Positions 1 through 6,788 of a stretch of DNA of 8,360 nucleotides are shown here, one piece after another. The notes below the pieces were generated by a model. The model was not told the DNA's origin. It saw only the letters and a list, made by a program, of their open reading frames with translations, and ran no database searches. The translations under genes were made by a program, and so were the position numbers. How positions within the stretch are numbered: position 1 is the stretch's first letter; the number at the start of each line of letters is the position of its first letter. Origin of the DNA: Candidatus Binatia bacterium (lineage in GTDB: Bacteria > Desulfobacterota_B > Binatia > UBA9968); the NCBI GenBank assembly GCA_025922795.1, contig JAICHC010000087.1, positions 1-8,360 of the forward strand, in the 5' to 3' direction.

Positions 1-536
1 ACGGTCATCGCGTACTGATTATTCTCGCAGACGTAAATCACCGGCAGCTTCCATACGCCGGCAAGATTCATCGCTTCATGAACGACCCCTTGGTTGGCCG
101 CGCCGTCGCCGAAAAAGCTAACCACCACTTCATCGGAGCCGCGGACCTTCGCCGCCAGCGCTGCGCCGGTGGCGGTGGGAACCGTGCCGCCGACCGTGCC
201 GGTATTGCCAAGAAATCCGAACCCCATGTCGCCCATGTGCATCTTGCCGCCGCGGCCCTGAGAATAACCCTCCGCCCGTCCCATGCACTCGCACAGGAGC
301 AAATACAAATCGGCGCCTTTGGCGATCAGATGCCCCGTGCCGCGATGATAACTCGCGATCAGATCCTTCGGCTGCAACGCCGAACAGACGCCGACCGCGA
401 TGGCTTCCTGGCCGCGGTACGAATGCGTGCTGCCGAACATGGCCTTGCGCTGATAAAGCTCATCCAGCTTTTCTTCGAACGCCCGCACCATAACCATCTG
501 CCGCAGCATGTCTTTTCGCTTGGCTGTGTCCAGCAT
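1..536 (-). CDS. Thiamine-diphosphate-dependent 2-oxo acid dehydrogenase E1 component, alpha subunit (pdhA/acoA family), 3' end cut by window edge
   Basis: E1 alpha subunits pair with a beta subunit to decarboxylate a 2-oxo acid (or cleave acetoin) on thiamine diphosphate and pass the acyl group to the lipoyl arm of E2. The reading frame gives 178 residues with no stop before the edge. Visible family marks are YRGQEA (residues 40-45), HRGTGH (64-69), GRGGKMH (94-100) and the ThDP/Mg-binding motif, which runs from GDGAANQG (143-150) to ENNQYAM (171-177); D144 and N173 are the expected metal ligands. The ATG at 534-536 is preceded by AAGGAG seven bases upstream, so the start is secure. About half of a usual 320-360 residue E1 alpha is missing; the E1 beta and E2 genes would be expected beyond the edge. 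Pyruvate, acetoin and branched-chain substrates cannot be separated from this fragment, so no symbol is given. Family assignment is very sure, substrate is not. Confidence 0.95.
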   Translation of the reverse strand, partial: MLDTAKRKDMLRQMVMVRAFEEKLDELYQRKAMFGSTHSYRGQEAIAVGVCSALQPKDLIASYHRGTGHLIAKGADLYLLLCECMGRAEGYSQGRGGKMHMGDMGFGFLGNTGTVGGTVPTATGAALAAKVRGSDEVVVSFFGDGAANQGVVHEAMNLAGVWKLPVIYVCENNQYAMT

Positions 537-543
537 CGATTTG

Positions 544-549
544 CTCCTT
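544..549 (-). promoter_or_regulatory. Ribosome binding site of the E1 alpha gene
   Basis: AAGGAG on the minus strand lies seven bases before the ATG at 534-536. It is the best Shine-Dalgarno match in the window and fixes the start of the E1 alpha gene. Confidence 0.8.
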
Positions 550-583
550 CAGTCAATAAGGCCTACCGAGCATTTTGGGTTTC

Positions 584-612
584 TAGTTAGTTGGAGGAAG
601 CGAACTTGTCAA
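584..612 (-). promoter_or_regulatory. Candidate sigma70-type promoter for the E1 alpha gene
   Basis: On the minus strand a perfect -35 hexamer TTGACA (607-612) is followed after 17 bases by TAACTA (584-589), which is only a weak -10 box. Transcription would begin near position 577 and give a leader of about 40 bases before the E1 alpha ATG. The perfect -35, the correct spacing, the position between two functionally different genes and the hairpin just upstream all favour a promoter. The poor -10 keeps confidence moderate. Confidence 0.42.
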
Positions 613-660
613 GGCGGGACAGAGAAGGATCGTGCTTCAGTCGGGTCTACGACCATTCCC

Positions 661-725
661 AAATCGAGAGAAACAATCTTCGCGTCTGTTCGAATGTAGC
701 GATGGCAGCTCGAACAGAGTGAAGA
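661..725 (-). terminator. Probable terminator hairpin at the end of the nuo operon
   Basis: An imperfect inverted repeat starts about 12 bases after the nuoN stop codon. On the minus strand the arm TCTTC-AC-TCTGTTCGA (710-725) pairs with TCGAACAGA-CGC-GAAGA (677-693): nine plus five base pairs, a small internal loop and a 16-base apical loop (694-709). It is followed by TTGTTTCTCTC, which is only partly U-rich. This fits a weak intrinsic terminator, or a 3'-end stabilising hairpin, that closes the nuo transcript before the E1 alpha promoter. The plus-strand side of the hairpin has no U tract, which supports minus-strand use. Confidence 0.5.
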
Positions 726-737
726 TAACCTGCGAAG

Positions 738-2228
738 TTATTTAACGAAAAAAGTCAAAGATTGGTTGGTGTACTTTAAAAGCGGGCCGAAGTATACGCC
801 GAAGACGACTGTCAGCGCCGTCAGCGGTACTAGAAGAGTGAGATTAAAATCGCCAGCTCCGATCGCAACGGTTTTGTCCTCGGGGTTGGGCGCATCCAAA
901 AACATCGTCCTGATGATCTTGGCATAATAGTAGAGCGAAACGACGCTGTTTAGAACCGCAACTAGAACGAGAATAACGAACGGTCCGCCCTCCTTGAAAA
1001 CCGCGGCAAACAAGAAGAATTTTGCGATAAATCCGGCGAACGGCGGCAATCCGGTCAGCGACAAAAGAAAAACTGCTAGGCAGGCGGCAGGAATAACCGC
1101 GCCGCGCCAGGCCAAACCGCGATAGTCTTCGATGTCTTCTCCGCCGGTGATGTTGGCGATCATGCCGACGACGACAAAGGCGCCGAGATTCATAAACAGA
1201 TAGACGACGACGTAAAACAAAATCGCCGAGAGACCCTCGTTGTTCAGCACCGCCAAGCCCATGAGCATGTAACCGGCGTGGGCGATGCCGGAATAGGCGA
1301 GCATGCGCTTGAGATTGCGCTGATTGAGAGCGCAAAGATTGCCGACGGTCATTGTGATCATGCTGAGCAACAAGAGCACGTGCGGCCACTCGACGCCCGA
1401 GATAAACAACCATTCGCCGCCAGGCACCACGCGTGAGACGCCCGGAAAGAAGAAACGGATCATGATCGCCATGCCGGCGGCATTCGAAGCCACGGAAAGA
1501 AAAGCCGTGAAAGGTGTCGGCGCCCCCTGATAAACGTCGGGGGACCACATGTGAAACGGCACGAAGACGATTTTGTAACCGAAACCCACCAGGATGAACA
1601 TGAAAGCGATGAACAGCGCGACCGTATTAATCTCCGCTTGACCGAGCGCGGTTTGTATCGCGGCGTAGTCGAGGTTTCCGGTCATGCCGAAGATCCAGCT
1701 CATGCCGTAGATCATCGTCCCCGAGGCGACACCGCCGTAGATCAGGTACTTCAAAGCCGCTTCGGTCGAACGCCGATTACGCGGCAAGAACCCGGTTAAA
1801 ACATAGGAGGTCAGGCTGACCAGCTCCAATGATAAATACGCCATCAATAAGTTGCTCGAAGAAGCCATGAAAAACATGCCGAGCGTGGAAGTCAGCAGAA
1901 GCGCGTAGTATTCCCCTTGGTAAACTTGCTTGATTTCGCTGCTGCCGAGCGACATCCAAATACATAGGATCGTTGCCGCGAGCGCAAAAATTTTAAAAAA
2001 CAGACTGAAGTTGTCGAGCACGATCATCCGATAGAATAAAAACCCCGGCTGAGCGCTGTAGAGATCGAAGGTCGCGATCAACGCCGCGACACTGCCGGCA
2101 AGCGCGATCAGAGCGAGGCTGCGCTTTGCGCGCACGACCAGATCAAGGACGATCAGCAGTATAATGGTACCCGTGAGTATGAGCTCCGGGTAAAAGAAAC
2201 TGAGACTGGCGAGGTTCCGTAGACTCAT
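738..2228 (-). CDS. nuoN: NADH-quinone oxidoreductase subunit N
   Basis: NuoN is the antiporter-like proton-channel subunit of the complex I membrane arm nearest to NuoK/J. The protein has 496 residues and about 14 hydrophobic helices, the usual size for the family. Residues expected for proton transfer are present: E135 in SLELVSLTSY, K160 in AALKYLIYG, K219 in GFGYKIVFVPFHMWSPDVYQ and K403 in PPFAGFIAKFF. The broken-helix motifs of the antiporter fold (VPFHMWSPDVYQGAPTP, 223-239; LTGLPPFAGF, 391-400) are intact. The ATG at 2226-2228 follows the nuoM stop after nine bases, with no clear Shine-Dalgarno sequence, and is in frame with nuoM, so translation probably depends on coupling. It is the last gene of the operon, and a hairpin follows its TAA stop. 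Confidence 0.98.
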   Translation of the reverse strand: MSLRNLASLSFFYPELILTGTIILLIVLDLVVRAKRSLALIALAGSVAALIATFDLYSAQPGFLFYRMIVLDNFSLFFKIFALAATILCIWMSLGSSEIKQVYQGEYYALLLTSTLGMFFMASSSNLLMAYLSLELVSLTSYVLTGFLPRNRRSTEAALKYLIYGGVASGTMIYGMSWIFGMTGNLDYAAIQTALGQAEINTVALFIAFMFILVGFGYKIVFVPFHMWSPDVYQGAPTPFTAFLSVASNAAGMAIMIRFFFPGVSRVVPGGEWLFISGVEWPHVLLLLSMITMTVGNLCALNQRNLKRMLAYSGIAHAGYMLMGLAVLNNEGLSAILFYVVVYLFMNLGAFVVVGMIANITGGEDIEDYRGLAWRGAVIPAACLAVFLLSLTGLPPFAGFIAKFFLFAAVFKEGGPFVILVLVAVLNSVVSLYYYAKIIRTMFLDAPNPEDKTVAIGAGDFNLTLLVPLTALTVVFGVYFGPLLKYTNQSLTFFVK

Positions 2229-2237
2229 AGAGGCGCG

Positions 2238-3749
2238 CTAGAGATGCGGAATGACGACTTGGTTGAGCTGGTCCAACGAAGCGCGCAAGAGAGCCAACAC
2301 GACATTGGGATAAACGCCGACGATGATCACGATGGCCCCTAGCGGCACCAGTGTGAACATTTCGCGGCCGCTGATCTCAGGTAATTTCAAATACTTTTCA
2401 TTGGGTGGCCCGAGATAAACCCGCTGGATTGTCCAGAGCAAATAACCGGCCGTGAGGATCACGCCGCTGGCGCCGAGTATCGTCAAGATCGGATACTTCT
2501 GCCAGGTGCCGAGCAGGACCAAGATTTCGGAAATGAACCCCGAGAGCCCGGGCAGGCCCATGGACGCAAAAAATGCCAGGGCGGTCACGCCTGTATAGAC
2601 CGGCATGATCGCGGCAAGGCCGCCAAAACCGTCGATCTCGCGATGATGGGCGCGATCGTAGATCACGCCAACCAATAGGAAGAGCATGCCGGTGATCGTG
2701 CCGTGATTGAACATCTGCAACACGGCGCCATTGATGCCCTGGGTCGTGAAACTCGCCATGCCGAGCATGACGTAGCCCATATGGCTCACGCTCGAGTAGG
2801 CAACCAGCTTCTTGAGGTCCGTTTGCGCCATCGCGCACAGAGCGCCATAAATGATATTCCAAACGCCGAGAGCGCCGAGACACCAAAACGTTAGATCCGC
2901 GGTCGCCTCCGGCAACATCGGGAAATTAATCCGCAGGATGCCGTAGGTGCCCATCTTCAAGAGCACGCCGGCCAGAATGACTGATACGGCGGTCGGCGCC
3001 TCAACGTGGGCGTCGGGCAGCCAGGTGTGAAAAGGAAAGGCCGGAATTTTGATCGCGAAGCCGATGAATAGCGCCATCCACACCGCGTGCTGAAAGCCCC
3101 AGCCGAGCTGGTTGAATGGCCAAATCGGCAGCACCTCGGTGCCGAATTTGCTTGCCTGGGCCATCATCACCGTCATGTCGAAGGTGTGCGGCTCGGTCGA
3201 GAAATAAAGCGCGAGAATGGAGATCAGCATGAAAGCACTGCCGAAAAACGTATAAAGAAAGAATTTGATTGCGGCGTATTCGCGCCGCGGCCCGCCCCAG
3301 ATGCCGATCAGAAAGTACATTGGCAGCAGCATCACTTCCCAGAAAATGAAGAAGAGAAAAAAGTCGAGCGCGCAGAAAACGCCCATCATGCCGGCATCGA
3401 GCATGAGGAACAGCGCAAAATACCCCTTGACGGCCTTATCGATACCGAACGAGGCGAATATGCAGAGAAAACACAAAAGCGCGGTCAGCAAGACCATCGA
3501 AATGCTGAGTCCATCGACGCCCATGTAATAGCTGATGTTGAAGGCGGGAATCCATTCATACTTTTCGACGAACTGAAAACCCGCTTGGTTACGATCGAAA
3601 TTGCCGAATAGCCAAATCGCCATGAGAAGCGGCGGCACGGTCGCGGCGGCGGAGACCCAACGAATCAGCTTGGCGTTATTCGGCAACACCAGCACGATCG
3701 CGGCGCCGGCGAGCGGAATAAAGGTCATATAGGTGAGCAGGTTTTCCAT
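2238..3749 (-). CDS. nuoM: NADH-quinone oxidoreductase subunit M
   Basis: NuoM is the middle antiporter-like proton channel of complex I. With the ATG at 3747-3749 the product has 503 residues, close to the family norm, and about 14 membrane helices. Expected charged residues are present: E138 in FWEVMLLPMY, K234 in FAIKIPAFPFHTWLPDAHVE, K265 in GVLLKMGTYG, the DLKKLVAYSS stretch at 311-320 and E408 in GLSGFISE. A longer reading from a TTG at 3777-3779 would add ten residues (including RRISE) and overlap the end of nuoL. I prefer the ATG because AGGAG lies ten bases before it and MENLLTYMTF is a usual NuoM beginning. The TAG stop is nine bases before nuoN. Confidence 0.98.
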   Translation of the reverse strand: MENLLTYMTFIPLAGAAIVLVLPNNAKLIRWVSAAATVPPLLMAIWLFGNFDRNQAGFQFVEKYEWIPAFNISYYMGVDGLSISMVLLTALLCFLCIFASFGIDKAVKGYFALFLMLDAGMMGVFCALDFFLFFIFWEVMLLPMYFLIGIWGGPRREYAAIKFFLYTFFGSAFMLISILALYFSTEPHTFDMTVMMAQASKFGTEVLPIWPFNQLGWGFQHAVWMALFIGFAIKIPAFPFHTWLPDAHVEAPTAVSVILAGVLLKMGTYGILRINFPMLPEATADLTFWCLGALGVWNIIYGALCAMAQTDLKKLVAYSSVSHMGYVMLGMASFTTQGINGAVLQMFNHGTITGMLFLLVGVIYDRAHHREIDGFGGLAAIMPVYTGVTALAFFASMGLPGLSGFISEILVLLGTWQKYPILTILGASGVILTAGYLLWTIQRVYLGPPNEKYLKLPEISGREMFTLVPLGAIVIIVGVYPNVVLALLRASLDQLNQVVIPHL

Positions 3750-3759
3750 TTCCGAGATT

Positions 3760-3764
3760 CTCCT
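3760..3764 (-). promoter_or_regulatory. Ribosome binding site that selects the ATG start of nuoM
   Basis: AGGAG on the minus strand lies ten bases upstream of the ATG at 3747-3749, in the 20-base gap after the nuoL stop. It favours this ATG over an in-frame TTG at 3777-3779 that lies inside the end of nuoL. Confidence 0.6.
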
Positions 3765-3769
3765 AGAAA

Positions 3770-5806
3770 TCAGCCCCAATAACGGATCTTGACGATGATC
3801 AACGCCGCCACGGCGATCAAAATACCGTAGAGATAACTGTTGATGTTGCCGGTTTGAACTCGACGGAACTTATTGCCGGCCCAAAACGTAAAATTAGCGA
3901 CCGCGTTAACGATGCCGTCGATGATGTAGTTATCGAACAGTCCGTTCAGCCAGGAAAAAAATCGGGTCACGCTCGCCGCCCCGTTGACGATGCCGTCAAT
4001 GACATAGGTGTCAAACGCGGACAAAACTTTGGCGAGCAGTAAGGTGCCGTTGACGAATAAAAATTGATAAATTTCGTCGACATACCACTTGCGGTCGAAC
4101 AAGCGGTAAAACAATCCACCTGCCAAATTGGCGAATATTGCCGGCGACAGACTTTCACGCCGGTACATAAGATACGCGATGAAGGCGCCGAGCGACGCAA
4201 CCGCCACCGACAGTGCCATCAAACCCCATTCCAAGGCGTGGGAGCCATGTCCCTCTTCGTGGCCATGAATTACGGGTTCGAGCCAATGGGAAAATTGGCT
4301 CCCGCCCAACACCGCCGGCAAGCCGATAAATCCCGCAAGCACCGCGCCGATGGCCAACACCACCAGCGGCATGCTCATCGTCTGCGGCGACTCGTGAAGA
4401 TGTTCTTGGAGGTGGTGATCGCCGCGGAATCTGCCGTAGAAGGTCATGAAGAGTTGGCGGAACATATAGAACGCCGTCAGTCCGGCACCGCAAATAGCGA
4501 ATAACCAGATGCCCCAATGTTGGTTTGAAGCGGCGAGCCAGAGAATCTCGTCCTTGGAAAAAAATCCGGCAAAAGGGGGAAAGCCTGCGATGGCGAGCAC
4601 GGAGACCAAAAAAGTCATGAACGTCACCGGCATATACTGCCTGAGGCCGCCCATTTTGCGCATGTCCTGTTCATGGTGCATGGCGTGGATCACGCTGCCG
4701 GCGCCGAGAAATAAACAGGCTTTGAAAAAAGCATGGGTCATCAAATGGAACACCGCCGCCGTGTAACCGCCGACACCGACACCGATAAACATGTAACCGA
4801 GTTGGCTCACCGTGGAGTAGGCCAGAACTTTCTTGATATCGTACTGCGTCAGGGCGATCGTGGCGGCGACGAGCGCGGTCGCCACGCCGATGACGGCGAT
4901 CACATTCAACGTATCCGGCGCCATGGAAAAGAAAACGTTCATCCGCGCGGTCATGTAAACGCCGGCCGTGACCATCGTCGCGGCATGGATGAGCGCGCTC
5001 ACCGGCGTTGGGCCGGCCATGGCGTCCGGGAGCCAGACGAACAACGGGATCTGCGCCGATTTACCCGTGGCGCCGATGAATAAGAACAGAGTGGCCAGAG
5101 TTACCACCGGCATGCCCCAAATCATCATCTCTTTGATGGCCGGCGCGAACTTCACCATGTCGCGAATCGTCAGGCTGCCGTGGCCTTGGGCATCGAGCGA
5201 CCAGAACAGCAGAAACATGCCTAAAACAAAACCGAAGTCGCCGACGCGATTGACGATGAAAGCTTTATTGCCCGCGCGGGCATTGGCGTGGTCGGTGTAC
5301 CAAAAACCGATCAGCGCGTAAGAGCATAGCCCGACCCCTTCCCAGCCGACGAAAAGCAGCAACAGGCTGTCGCCCAGAACCAGGGTGAGCATGGCCGCAG
5401 TAAACAAATTTAAATAGGCGAAGAAACGCCAAAATGCATTGTCGTCGTGCATGTAGCCGGTGGCGTAGATATGGATCAAACCGCCGATGCCGGTCACGAT
5501 AAGGATCATTACGGCCGACAAAGGGTCGACCAGAAAAGCCATATCGACCTGGAGCGAGCCGAGGTCGATCCAGCGATAAAGATTATCGATGAGAAAGCGT
5601 CTTTGCGGCTCGAGGCCGGTGAGCATAACGAAGGCATAAAGTGAAAGCCCGAAGGCGAGGACCACGGGGGTGCAAGCGATCAAACCGATGGCGCCCTTTC
5701 CGAGGCTCTTCTGGATCTTTGCGCCTAATAGGCCGTTGATGATTGCGCCGAGCAACGGCAGGAAAACGATCCAGCGAATAAAGTCTGTCTGTATCGGACT
5801 ATCCAT
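3770..5806 (-). CDS. nuoL: NADH-quinone oxidoreductase subunit L
   Basis: NuoL is the distal proton-pumping subunit of complex I and carries the long lateral helix that braces the membrane arm. The product has 678 residues, longer than the roughly 610-660 usual in many bacteria. E156 in FVGWEGVGLCSYALIGFWY, K249 in GATGKSAQIPLFVWLPDAM, H274 in ALIHAATMVTAGVY, DIKKVLAYST (323-332), H358/K362 in THAFFKACLF and K418 in GFFSKDE are the residues expected of a working proton path. Histidine-rich loops occur at 464-471 and 514-523. In the lateral-helix region a 26-residue unit is repeated in tandem (597-622 and 623-648), with FDTYVIDGIVNG and FDNYIIDGIVNA as the matching cores, and this accounts for part of the extra length. 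The ATG at 5804-5806 has only a weak upstream AAGG. The gap to nuoK is 40 bases and to nuoM 20. Confidence 0.98.
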   Translation of the reverse strand: MDSPIQTDFIRWIVFLPLLGAIINGLLGAKIQKSLGKGAIGLIACTPVVLAFGLSLYAFVMLTGLEPQRRFLIDNLYRWIDLGSLQVDMAFLVDPLSAVMILIVTGIGGLIHIYATGYMHDDNAFWRFFAYLNLFTAAMLTLVLGDSLLLLFVGWEGVGLCSYALIGFWYTDHANARAGNKAFIVNRVGDFGFVLGMFLLFWSLDAQGHGSLTIRDMVKFAPAIKEMMIWGMPVVTLATLFLFIGATGKSAQIPLFVWLPDAMAGPTPVSALIHAATMVTAGVYMTARMNVFFSMAPDTLNVIAVIGVATALVAATIALTQYDIKKVLAYSTVSQLGYMFIGVGVGGYTAAVFHLMTHAFFKACLFLGAGSVIHAMHHEQDMRKMGGLRQYMPVTFMTFLVSVLAIAGFPPFAGFFSKDEILWLAASNQHWGIWLFAICGAGLTAFYMFRQLFMTFYGRFRGDHHLQEHLHESPQTMSMPLVVLAIGAVLAGFIGLPAVLGGSQFSHWLEPVIHGHEEGHGSHALEWGLMALSVAVASLGAFIAYLMYRRESLSPAIFANLAGGLFYRLFDRKWYVDEIYQFLFVNGTLLLAKVLSAFDTYVIDGIVNGAASVTRFFSWLNGLFDNYIIDGIVNAVANFTFWAGNKFRRVQTGNINSYLYGILIAVAALIIVKIRYWG
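3863..4018 (-). repeat. Tandem duplication of 78 bp within nuoL
   Basis: Two adjacent units (3941-4018 and 3863-3940) encode related 26-residue segments, AFDTYVIDGIVNGAAS... and LFDNYIIDGIVNAVAN.... The match is strongest over the FDxYxIDGIVN core. At DNA level the core of each unit is recognisably the same with several differences, many of them synonymous or conservative, so the duplication is old and kept by selection rather than an assembly artefact. Confidence 0.75.
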
Positions 5807-5846
5807 CTAAATCTTTTTACCTTGCCTTTGAACCGCGGAACGGTGT

Positions 5847-6158
5847 CTAATCCTTGAGCGTCTGCGCCGCTTCGACATCGATGGTGTGGAAAAGCTGGAA
5901 GATCGCGAGCACGATCGCCAAGCCGACAGCGGCCTCGGCGGCCGCCAACATAATCACAAAAATTGCGTACACCTGCCCGTCGGTATTGCCGCTACCAAAG
6001 TGGGAGAACGCCACGTAATTGATATTGGCGCTGTTGAGAATCAGCTCGACGCCCATCAGCACGCTGATGGCGTTGCGCCGTGTCAACACCGTAAACAGTC
6101 CAAGAGCGAAAAGGATCGCGCCGATGATGAGGTAGGACGAAAGCTCGTTCGGCGACAT
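5847..6158 (-). CDS. nuoK: NADH-quinone oxidoreductase subunit K
   Basis: NuoK is the small three-helix subunit that links the quinone site region (NuoH/J) to the antiporter subunits. The 103-residue product is of family-typical length. E38 in MGVELILNSANINYVAF and E75 in LAAAEAAVGLAIVLAIFQ are the two buried membrane glutamates needed for proton transfer in this family. The ATG at 6156-6158 lies two bases after the nuoJ stop. Its best Shine-Dalgarno match, AAGGAG at 6173-6178, sits inside the end of nuoJ at a long spacing of 14 bases, so translation is probably coupled to nuoJ. It ends with TAG, 40 bases before nuoL. Confidence 0.98.
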   Translation of the reverse strand: MSPNELSSYLIIGAILFALGLFTVLTRRNAISVLMGVELILNSANINYVAFSHFGSGNTDGQVYAIFVIMLAAAEAAVGLAIVLAIFQLFHTIDVEAAQTLKD

Positions 6159-6160
6159 GA

Positions 6161-6661
6161 CTATTCTTTGATCTCCTTGCGCGAGAGCGCCACGGCACCG
6201 ATCATGGCGGCGAGCAAGATCAACGACGCCAACTCAAAAGGCAGCAGGTACTGCTCCAAGAACAAATCACCGATCTTGGCCGATGTCGGAGCATAAACGA
6301 TTTCCTTGGCTTTGACCCAAGCCGTTTCCTCTATCGCTTGAATCAAGAAAAAAACCAGGACTCCGACAACGATCAGCGCGGGAACTGTTCCTGCGGCTCG
6401 ATTGGTGACCGCCACATCGGTAATCCGATGGGTCAGCATGACGGCAAACAAGATCAGCACTAAAATCCCGCCGACGTAGATCAAAACTTGAGCCGCAGCG
6501 ACGAAGTCGGCGCCGAGGAAAACATAGAGGCCGGCGACCCCCATGAAGGTTCCGAGTAATGAAAATGCGGAATAGATAATATTTCGCGAAAATGCCACCA
6601 TCGCGGCGGAAACCACCGTAATGAAAGCGATTAGATAAAAAACCGCCGTCGCAACGTTCAT
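6161..6661 (-). CDS. nuoJ: NADH-quinone oxidoreductase subunit J
   Basis: NuoJ is a five-helix membrane subunit beside NuoH, NuoK and NuoA. Its third helix carries the pi-bulge segment thought to change form during turnover. The 166-residue product shows this helix at 51-77 (ADFVAAAQVLIYVGGILVLI, with the conserved Y62) and the usual last helix ELASLILLAAMIGAVALSRKE (143-163). The ATG at 6659-6661 has no convincing Shine-Dalgarno sequence: an AGG lies only one base before it. No other start is available, since an in-frame stop lies five codons upstream. A 127-base gap separates it from nuoI, the largest gap inside the operon seen here. Confidence 0.98.
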   Translation of the reverse strand: MNVATAVFYLIAFITVVSAAMVAFSRNIIYSAFSLLGTFMGVAGLYVFLGADFVAAAQVLIYVGGILVLILFAVMLTHRITDVAVTNRAAGTVPALIVVGVLVFFLIQAIEETAWVKAKEIVYAPTSAKIGDLFLEQYLLPFELASLILLAAMIGAVALSRKEIKE

Positions 6662-6788
6662 ACCTATGAGCTGTCAAGATCGCAGAAAATTGAAGATGTT
6701 CCGGCTGACTTACCCGAAGATTGAGTTCCGATCAAGGGGTTGGTGGAGTCGGTTCCTTGATTTCGCCCACTGGCCCGTTTTCAGGCAA
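6662..6788 (-). other. Gap between nuoI and nuoJ with an in-frame nuoI continuation and a weak hairpin
   Basis: After the nuoI TAG the same frame stays open for 18 codons (LPENGPVGEIKEPTPPTP) to a TGA at 6732-6734. The arms ATCAAGG and CCTTGAT (6755-6761 and 6731-6737) form a seven-base-pair stem around a 17-base loop. No U tract follows, so this is not a terminator. The remaining 70 bases before nuoJ hold no gene that I can support and no convincing promoter. Confidence 0.5.

Noticed and set aside
78..590. 170-codon open frame on the plus strand
   Set aside because: It lies antisense to the E1 alpha gene, whose protein motifs are unmistakable. The plus-strand product is His/Arg/Ala-rich with no domain, the usual shadow of a GC-rich gene.
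844..1548. 234-codon minus-strand open frame inside nuoN in another frame
   Set aside because: It is Arg/His-rich and fully overlaps nuoN, which has all family motifs. I see it as an alternate-frame artefact.
3087..3611. 174-codon open frame on the plus strand with a highly charged product
   Set aside because: It is the antisense shadow of nuoM; hydrophobic codons read in reverse give charged residues.
3747..3779. Longer nuoM beginning at the TTG at 3777-3779
   Set aside because: It overlaps the nuoL stop, adds a charged segment atypical of NuoM, and the AGGAG site is placed for the ATG at 3747-3749.
738..5806. Mrp antiporter or group 4 hydrogenase instead of complex I
   Set aside because: The antiporter-like subunits are shared with those systems, but the nuoH-I-J-K-L-M-N order, the two-cluster NuoI and the NuoH quinone loop fit complex I.
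6672..6677. TTGACA on the minus strand just before nuoJ as an internal promoter
   Set aside because: At the proper spacing the sequence is TTGCGA, inside nuoJ, which is not a -10 box, and transcription would start within the coding region.
6721..6735. TTGA-N7-TCAA palindrome resembling an FNR site
   Set aside because: FNR sites have TTGA-N6-TCAA. This one is one base too long and is not placed next to a convincing promoter.
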